Origin: Desulfarculaceae bacterium
Lineage (GTDB): Bacteria > Desulfobacterota > Desulfarculia > Desulfarculales > Desulfarculaceae
DNA length: 64,000 nt
Assembly: GCA_021737145.1 (NCBI GenBank)
Contig: JAIPEN010000002.1
Span: 124,001 to 188,000, forward strand
Reading direction: 5' to 3'
Shown: positions 58,676 through 64,000 of the stretch, piece by piece
Layout: every line of letters starts with the position of its first letter
Position numbering within the stretch: the stretch's first letter is position 1
The notes under the pieces: model-generated
Seen by the model: only the letters and a program-made list of their open reading frames with translations
What the model was told of the DNA's origin: nothing
Databases searched by the model: none
Program-made: the position numbers and the translations under genes

Positions 58676-59561
58676 GCGGCGCGCCAAAAAGCCCGCCCTG
58701 GCGGCCAAGCCCCGGCGGACCCAAGCCTGCAAGGCCAGCCTGGACGGCCAGCGGGTGGCCAAGCGGCGGCCCCGGGTGAAGCGGGACAAGCCCCTGAACA
58801 CCGCGGCCCGCTCCCTGGCCCGCACCCTGGCCTGGGGCCTGTGCGTAACCCTGCTGGTCAGCGCGGCCCTTCTCACCGGCTGGGGGCTGCTGTCCACCAG
58901 CCGGGCCCTGACCGTGCACCGGGCCGAGGTCACGGGCACCGACCATCTGAGCCGTTTGGACGTGCTCCGGGCGGCCGAGGTGGGGGCCCACAGCAACCTG
59001 CTGGCCCTGCCGGTGGGCGACATCGCCCAGAGGGTGCGCTCCCTGCCCTGGGTGAGCGAGGCCTCGGTGCGCCGCCAGCTTCCCGGCACGGTGATCATCG
59101 AGGTCAGCGAGCGGCATCCGGCCCTGCTGGCATTGGTGGAAGGGCGCATCTACTACCTGGACCGCGAGCTGAGGCCCATCTCGATGCACACCAAGCGGGT
59201 GCTGCCGGATCTGCCGGTGGTCACCGGCCTGAGCCGGGCCGACCTGGCCGAGCCCGACGAGGAGACCCTGGGTCTGCTGGCCGCGGCCCGCGCGGCTCTG
59301 GCCGCCCTGCCTCCGGGGCAGCAGAAGCCCGGCGGCGGCTTGGCCGAGATTCATCTGGACCGGGTGTGGGGAGTGAGCCTGGTATTCAACGGCCTGGCCC
59401 CGGTGGTGCGCCTGGGCTTCAAGGATTTCCCCCGGCGGCTGACGCGCCTGGCCTCGGTGAGGGCCGATCTGGCCCGCCGGGGCGAGCTAGGGCGGGCCCG
59501 CCTGATCGATCTGGAGTCCCACAACCGCGTGGTGGTGCGGCTGGGACGGGAGAAGGCATGA
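58668..59561 (+). CDS. ftsQ: cell division protein FtsQ
   Basis: FtsQ is a bitopic division protein that joins the early and late divisome. The 297-residue protein has a long basic cytoplasmic part (about 55 residues), a membrane helix (about 58-77), a POTRA domain (LTVHRAEVTGTDHLSRLDVLR...) and the FtsQ beta domain with RLPGTVIIEVSERHP-like wording. The GTG start overlaps murB by eight bases. Conservation is low in general; the position before ftsA supports the call. Confidence 0.9.
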   Translation: MFKRRAKKPALAAKPRRTQACKASLDGQRVAKRRPRVKRDKPLNTAARSLARTLAWGLCVTLLVSAALLTGWGLLSTSRALTVHRAEVTGTDHLSRLDVLRAAEVGAHSNLLALPVGDIAQRVRSLPWVSEASVRRQLPGTVIIEVSERHPALLALVEGRIYYLDRELRPISMHTKRVLPDLPVVTGLSRADLAEPDEETLGLLAAARAALAALPPGQQKPGGGLAEIHLDRVWGVSLVFNGLAPVVRLGFKDFPRRLTRLASVRADLARRGELGRARLIDLESHNRVVVRLGREKA

Positions 59562-60784
59562 AAAAGGGCGGCGAAATAATCGTGGGCCTGGACATAGGCA
59601 CCACCAAGATCTGCGCCGTGGTGGGCGAGATCACCCCCGAGGGAGTGGAGGTCCTGGGCATGGGCAGCCACCCCTCCGAAGGCCTGCGCAAGGGGGTGGT
59701 GGTCAACATCGAGACCACGGTGGGCAGCATCAAAAAGGCGGTGGAAGAGGCCGAGCTCATGAGCGGGGTGGAGATCACCACCGTGAGCACCGGCATCGCC
59801 GGGGGCCACGTCAAGGGCTTCAACTCTCACGGGGTGGTGGCGGTAAAGGGCGACGAGGTGACCGCCAAGGACAAGGAGCGGGTGGTGGACAACGCCCGGG
59901 CGGTGGCCATTCCCACCGACCGCGAGGTGATCCACATCCTGCCCCAGCAATACACCCTGGACGGCCGCAGCGGCATCACCGACCCGGTGGGCATGAGCGG
60001 CCTGCGCTTGGAGGCCGACGTGCACCTGGTGACCGGCGCGGTGGCCAGCGTGCACAATCTGATCAAGTGCTGCAACTCGGCCGGGCTGGACGTGGGCGAC
60101 ATCGTCCTGCAATCCCTGGCCAGCGCCGAGGCGGTGCTCACCCCCGAGGAACGCGACCTGGGGGTGATCCTGGTGGACTTCGGCGGGGGCACCACCGACC
60201 TGGCCCTGTTCGCCAGCCAGGCCATCAAGCACACCGGCGGGGTGGCCCTGGGCGGCAACAACCTGACCACCGATTTGGCCATGGGGCTGCGCACCCCGGT
60301 GGCCTCGGCCGAAAAACTCAAGCGCGGCTACGGCTCCTGCCTCACCTCCCTGGTGGGACGCGACGAGGCGGTGACCGTGGAGGGAGTGGGCGGCCGTGCG
60401 CCCCAGAAGGTGAGCCGGGCCATCATCGCCGAGATTTTGGAGGCCAGGGTGGAGGAGATTCTCAGCCTGGCCCAGGTGGAGCTGGACCAGGGACTGGACG
60501 GCCCCTCCCTGGCCGGCGGAGTGGTCATCACCGGCGGCTCCTCGCTCATCGAGGGCATGGAGGACATGGCCGAACAGATTTTCAACATGCCGTCCCGCCT
60601 GGGCTTCCCCCTGGGCGTGGGGGGCCTCAGCGACGTAGTCAAGAATCCAATGTACGCCACCGCGGTGGGCCTGCTGCTCTACGGGGCGCACAACCGCGAC
60701 GAGGAAAAGTTCCGCATACGCGACCAGAAGATCTTTAACCGGATCACCAAGCGCATGCGTAAATGGTTCAAGGAAGTCATCTAG
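59558..60784 (+). CDS. ftsA: cell division protein FtsA
   Basis: FtsA is the actin-like membrane anchor of the Z-ring. The 408-residue protein has the phosphate-1 loop GLDIGTTKICAVV, the 1C subdomain region, the phosphate-2 loop VDFGGGTTDLALF and the adenosine motif VITGGSSLIEGM. The C-terminal amphipathic membrane helix is visible as RITKRMRKWFKEVI. Its ATG lies in the ftsQ stop (ATGA). ftsZ follows 23 bases later with its own strong ribosome site. Confidence 0.96.
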   Translation: MKKGGEIIVGLDIGTTKICAVVGEITPEGVEVLGMGSHPSEGLRKGVVVNIETTVGSIKKAVEEAELMSGVEITTVSTGIAGGHVKGFNSHGVVAVKGDEVTAKDKERVVDNARAVAIPTDREVIHILPQQYTLDGRSGITDPVGMSGLRLEADVHLVTGAVASVHNLIKCCNSAGLDVGDIVLQSLASAEAVLTPEERDLGVILVDFGGGTTDLALFASQAIKHTGGVALGGNNLTTDLAMGLRTPVASAEKLKRGYGSCLTSLVGRDEAVTVEGVGGRAPQKVSRAIIAEILEARVEEILSLAQVELDQGLDGPSLAGGVVITGGSSLIEGMEDMAEQIFNMPSRLGFPLGVGGLSDVVKNPMYATAVGLLLYGAHNRDEEKFRIRDQKIFNRITKRMRKWFKEVI

Positions 60785-60807
60785 GAAACCTCACGGGGGA
60801 GGTTGTT

Positions 60808-61980
60808 ATGAGCATGGAAATCCAAATGATCGATAACCTCGACGGCAGCGCCAAGCTGCGCGTCGTGGGTATCGGAGGCGGCGGCAACAACGCCCTGAAC
60901 AACATGATTCAGGCCGGGCTCAAAGGAGTCGAGTTCATCGCCGCCAACACCGACCTGCAGGCCTTGGAGCATTCCAAGGCGCGGGTCCAACTCCAACTGG
61001 GGCAAAACCTCACCCGAGGTTTGGGCGCCGGGGCCGATCCCGAGGTGGGCCGTCAGGCCGCCCTGGAGGACCGGGACAAGATCAAGGAGCTGCTGTCGGG
61101 CAGCGACATGGTCTTTGTCACGGCCGGCCTGGGCGGCGGCACGGGCACCGGCGGGGCGCCGGTGATCGCCGAGGTGGCCAAGGAAGTCGGGGCGCTCACC
61201 GTGGCCGTGGTCACCAAGCCCTTCGACTTCGAGGGCAAGCGGCGGCTCAAGCAGGCCGAGCAAGGCGTGGAGGAGCTCAAAAAGGTGGTGGACACCTTGA
61301 TCGTGATCCCCAACATTCGCCTGCGCTCCCTGGCCCCCAAGAACGCCCGCTTCGCGGACATGCTCCAAAAGGCCGACGAGGTGCTGCTCTATGCGGTCCG
61401 GGGCATCAGCGACCTGATCATCACGCCGGGTCTGATCAACCTGGACTTCGCCGACGTGCGCACCGTGATGAGCGAGATGGGCGTGGCCCTGATGGGCACC
61501 GGCGAGGCCAGCGGCGACGACCGCGCCCTGCAGGCGGCCACCCGGGCCATCAACAATCCCCTGTTGGAGGACATCACCATCGACGGGGCCCGCGGCGTGC
61601 TGGTCAACATAACCGCCAACGACGAGATCACCATCGACGAGGTGAGCGAGGCCAGCACCTTCATTCAGGAAGCGGCCCACGAGGACGCCAACATCATCTG
61701 GGGCACGGTCATCGACAAGAGCCTGGGCGAGAGCATGCGGGTCACCGTCATCGCCACCGGCATCGGCCAGATGGAAGAGACCTGCGAGATCAAGCGGGTG
61801 GCGGTCGGCGGGGCCGGCGATATGGATATCAGCGAAATCGACGAGAACAACGTGCGCAAGTTTCGACGCGGCAGCGCATCCCCCCGGAGCGTCAACTCCC
61901 CCGGGCCCCGGCAGGGAAACGTGCCCCGCGACACCAGCGATCTGGACTGGCCGGCCTTTCTGAGGCGTCAGGCGGACTAA
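60808..61980 (+). CDS. ftsZ: cell division protein FtsZ
   Basis: FtsZ is the tubulin-like GTPase that forms the division ring. The 390-residue product has the GTP motif GGGTGTGG (109-116), the synergy loop NLDFAD (210-215) and a short linker of about 35 residues, then the C-terminal tail DLDWPAFLRRQAD, which binds FtsA and other partners. The usual isoleucine of DIPxFLR is here tryptophan. The ATG is preceded by GGGGGAGG. It ends the dcw cluster; a stable hairpin without a T run follows. Confidence 0.97.
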   Translation: MSMEIQMIDNLDGSAKLRVVGIGGGGNNALNNMIQAGLKGVEFIAANTDLQALEHSKARVQLQLGQNLTRGLGAGADPEVGRQAALEDRDKIKELLSGSDMVFVTAGLGGGTGTGGAPVIAEVAKEVGALTVAVVTKPFDFEGKRRLKQAEQGVEELKKVVDTLIVIPNIRLRSLAPKNARFADMLQKADEVLLYAVRGISDLIITPGLINLDFADVRTVMSEMGVALMGTGEASGDDRALQAATRAINNPLLEDITIDGARGVLVNITANDEITIDEVSEASTFIQEAAHEDANIIWGTVIDKSLGESMRVTVIATGIGQMEETCEIKRVAVGGAGDMDISEIDENNVRKFRRGSASPRSVNSPGPRQGNVPRDTSDLDWPAFLRRQAD

Positions 61981-62014
61981 GACAAAAGCAAGCACCCCAA
62001 CCACCGGTCCGTAA

Positions 62015-62033
62015 GCCGCGCCTTCGGCGCGGC
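62015..62033. terminator. stable hairpin after ftsZ
   Basis: GCCGCGCC (62015-62022) and GGCGCGGC (62026-62033) pair perfectly around a TTC loop, 34 bases after the ftsZ stop. There is no T run, so it may stop the RNA polymerase only with a factor, or protect the 3' end. Confidence 0.45.
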
Positions 62034-62112
62034 CCGGGCCGGGACACCATGCCCATGGCCGCCGGGGCCGCACCCCCGGTCCCGGCGGCCCCCACCTTTT
62101 GGTTCCACCGGA

Positions 62113-62946
62113 TTATTTTTTGGGAAAAACGGCCAGGGCCGCGGGCAGGGAGCGCCGGGGCCAGGGCAGGTCTCCGGCCGTGCTGGGCCGCCCGTAGTGG
62201 GCGTAGGAGAAATCGCCGTGGCGTATCTCCAGCTGGGACTCGGCCCCCCCGTCCAGGGTCATGACCTCGCGCAGGCCCAGGCCGCTGGCCTTGAGGGCCT
62301 GGGCCAGCTCCCAGAGGGTGTGCCCCCCCTCGGTGACCAGCACCAGGATGCGCCCTTGCTGGTCGCTGGCCAGCGCGGTGCGGCTGGCCACCTTGGGCGA
62401 GCGGCGCACCCGCACCTGGCCGAAGCGGTCCAGGAGCATCAGGGACTGGGCCGCCTGGGTGTAGGGGCTGAACTTGGGGTCAAAGGAGGTGTAGCGCAGG
62501 TCGATGATGCGGGCCCGGGGCTGGCCCTGGCTCTTGGGGCCGGCCAGGAAAATGCCGTCCTGCTGGGGCACCATGGGGCTCAGGCGGCGGCCGTTGGCCA
62601 ACAGATAGCCCAGGTGCCGCCCCTCCGGGGTGTATAGCCCGGCGTTGAACACGGCCAGGGCCTTGGACTCCTCTTGCCACTGCTCGGCGGTGCGGCCCTC
62701 CTCGCCCTCGGGAGCGGCCAGAACCTTGAAGTCGTAACGCTGGGGGTCGATGCGCAGGATGGCCATGCCTGGGCCGCCGCTGCGGGCCGGGGCCAGGTCT
62801 TGGCTAAGGGTGAACTCCAGGCCCGGGGCCAGGGAGCGCCAGCGCAGCTCCGGCGGCTTGGCCTCCCCGGCGGACCAGGCCGGCCAGGGACAGCACAGCA
62901 GGCCGGCCAGCAGGGGAACCAGGGCCATGGAAGTTAAACGGAGCAT
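62113..62946 (-). CDS. exported phosphodiester glycosidase family protein (NAGPA-like)
   Basis: The 277-residue protein has a signal peptide (LVPLLAGLLCCPWPAWSA) and a C-terminal domain like the phosphodiester glycosidase/NAGPA family: LAVFNAGLYTPEGRHLGYLLANGR, PQQDGIFLAG, and DGGAESQLEIRHGDFSY. Family members remove a sugar-1-phosphate cover or act on cell-wall or exopolysaccharide parts; the substrate here is unknown. The start is uncertain: ATG at 62946 is preferred for the signal peptide, with a TTG at 62967 as alternative. It converges with ftsZ. Confidence 0.75.
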   Translation of the reverse strand: MLRLTSMALVPLLAGLLCCPWPAWSAGEAKPPELRWRSLAPGLEFTLSQDLAPARSGGPGMAILRIDPQRYDFKVLAAPEGEEGRTAEQWQEESKALAVFNAGLYTPEGRHLGYLLANGRRLSPMVPQQDGIFLAGPKSQGQPRARIIDLRYTSFDPKFSPYTQAAQSLMLLDRFGQVRVRRSPKVASRTALASDQQGRILVLVTEGGHTLWELAQALKASGLGLREVMTLDGGAESQLEIRHGDFSYAHYGRPSTAGDLPWPRRSLPAALAVFPKK

Positions 62947-62998
62947 GGGGAATCTTAGCCCTACCAAAGCAGGTTGACAAGCTCATCATGCGTTTAGC

Positions 62999-64000
62999 TT
63001 AAAATTCCTCGAAGCCTTTCAACTCGTCGTCGGCAAAGAAGTCCTCGCCCTTGGCCGGCCGGGCTTCGCCGCCCGCCTGGCCCCAGGCCGGGGCGGCCGG
63101 TTTGCGCGGCGGCGCCGGCGGGGGCAAAGCGGCCCCGCGCAGCTTGAACTGGGCCATCTGGGAGCGGAGTTGTTCGGCCACGGCGGCCATGTTTTCCGAG
63201 GCGCTGGCCGCCTCTTCCACCAGGGCCGCGTTTTGCTGCACCGACTGGTCCATCTGGGACACGGCCCGGTTGATCTCGTCGATGCCCTGGGCCTGCTCGC
63301 TGCTGGCCGCGGAGATCTCGGCCATGGTGTCGGCCACTTCCTGCACCTTGGCGATGATCTCCTCCAGCAGGCGGCCGCTCTGGTGAACCAGCTCCTCGCC
63401 CTGATCCACCTTGTTCACGGTGTCGCCGATCAGGGCCTGGATCTCCTTGGCCGCCTGGGCGCTGCGCTGGGCCAGGTTGCGCACCTCGCCGGCCACCACC
63501 GCGAAACCCCGCCCGGCCTCGCCGGCCCGGGCGGCCTCCACCGCCGCGTTGAGGGCCAGCAGGTTGGTCTGGAAGGCGATGTCGTTTACCACCCCGGTGA
63601 TGTCGGCGATCTTGCCGCTGGCCTGGCTCATCTCCCCCATGGCCTTGGTGGTCTCGTCGAGCACCTGGCCGCCCTGGCGGGCCTTTTCCGAGGCCTGGCG
63701 GGCCAACTGGTTGGCCTGGCGGCCGTTGGAGGCGTTCATCTTGACCGCGCTGGTCATCTGCTCCAGGGCGCTGGCCGTCTCCTCGATGGCGCTGGCCTGT
63801 TGCTGGGTGCGCTCGCTCAGGTCCTGGTTGCCCTGGCTTATCTGGGCGGCGCTGGCCGCCACGGTGTGGGAGGCGGCGGCCACCTCGGTGACGGTAACCG
63901 CCAGGATGTCGGTCATCTGCTGGGCGTTGGCCGCCATCTCGCCCAGCTCGTCGCCCCGGGCCAGCAGCTCGGGCGGCATCTGGCCGGTGAGGTCCTTGTC
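62999..64000 (-). CDS. methyl-accepting chemotaxis protein, 5' end outside the window
   Basis: The visible 333 codons cover the end of a HAMP domain ([21 protein letters not shown] at the right edge) and the complete cytoplasmic signalling domain. The hairpin tip region is [33 protein letters not shown], which contacts CheA and CheW. Methylation helices with E/Q pairs lie on both sides. The C-terminus ends with a Pro-rich linker and the acidic tail [10 protein letters not shown], which may tether CheR/CheB in place of the usual pentapeptide. The sensor and membrane parts are beyond position 64000, so the stimulus is unknown. Confidence 0.92.
   Translation of the reverse strand, partial: DKDLTGQMPPELLARGDELGEMAANAQQMTDILAVTVTEVAAASHTVAASAAQISQGNQDLSERTQQQASAIEETASALEQMTSAVKMNASNGRQANQLARQASEKARQGGQVLDETTKAMGEMSQASGKIADITGVVNDIAFQTNLLALNAAVEAARAGEAGRGFAVVAGEVRNLAQRSAQAAKEIQALIGDTVNKVDQGEELVHQSGRLLEEIIAKVQEVADTMAEISAASSEQAQGIDEINRAVSQMDQSVQQNAALVEEAASASENMAAVAEQLRSQMAQFKLRGAALPPPAPPRKPAAPAWGQAGGEARPAKGEDFFADDELKGFEEF

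Noticed and set aside
1..64000. tRNA, rRNA, CRISPR arrays, prophage
   Set aside because: No T-loop motif in a cloverleaf setting, no spaced identical repeats and no phage structural or integrase genes were found on reading both strands.

Overview
The window looks like chromosomal DNA of a strictly or facultatively anaerobic, very GC-rich Deltaproteobacterium (Desulfobacterota). The pointers are the oxygen-sensitive class III ribonucleotide reductase with its radical-SAM activase, a selenoprotein form of SelD beside the LysR regulator typical of sulfate reducers, YedF, a full-length three-domain NifU with NifS, methylmalonyl-CoA epimerase, a meso-diaminopimelate type MurE, and a dcw cluster in deltaproteobacterial order. 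Placement near the Desulfarculales is a guess. Codon use is uniformly GC-rich except for one AT-rich gene at 39015-39872.

Layout. 1-8.6 kb: a TSUP membrane transporter, lipB, an amino-acid permease, a HAD phosphatase, and the minus-strand nrdD, glutaredoxin-like gene and nrdG, with a hairpin-rich spacer, a long nrdD leader and a candidate NrdR operator. 8.6-13.8 kb: a glycosyltransferase chained by overlapping codons to two unknown small genes and followed by a HicBA toxin-antitoxin pair, then a TetR regulator, a universal stress protein, an Fe-S protein and a TPR protein. 13.8-16.2 kb: the selenium locus (LysR, small HAD protein, SelD with in-frame UGA). 16.4-25.5 kb: an ABC1/UbiB kinase with a phasin-like partner, a multi-PAS diguanylate cyclase, a lipoprotein, purB, two methyltransferases and a PEP-CTERM surface protein. 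25.6-30.5 kb: mce, nifU, nifS and three tightly packed enzymes of unknown pathway. 30.6-38.8 kb: an hbd-type dehydrogenase, an HD-GYP response regulator, and a rightward run of an SH3-domain protein, an exported protein, an MptE-like protein, a DUF401 permease and a methyltransferase. 39-44.5 kb: the AT-rich gene, a minus-strand GNAT-epimerase-yedF group, a short QueG-like Fe-S protein, an orphan HsdR_N protein and hup.

45.1-62 kb is the division and cell-wall (dcw) cluster: mraZ, rsmH, ftsL, ftsI, murE, murF, mraY, murD, ftsW, murG, murC, murB, ftsQ, ftsA, ftsZ. Most junctions overlap by 1-11 bases, and the cluster is preceded by a consensus-like promoter and four 10-bp-phased MraZ boxes. 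The products carry out cytoplasmic and lipid-linked peptidoglycan precursor synthesis from UDP-MurNAc to lipid II, plus septum assembly. murA and ddl are not in the window. The right end holds a phosphodiester glycosidase family protein and a methyl-accepting chemotaxis protein cut off by the window edge.

I saw no tRNA or rRNA gene, no CRISPR array, no insertion sequence and no prophage. Nothing here is a clearly undescribed system. The best leads are the SelD recoding site, the regulatory region of the nrd genes, the glycosyltransferase chain next to hicBA, the AT-rich islet and the structured hup leader.
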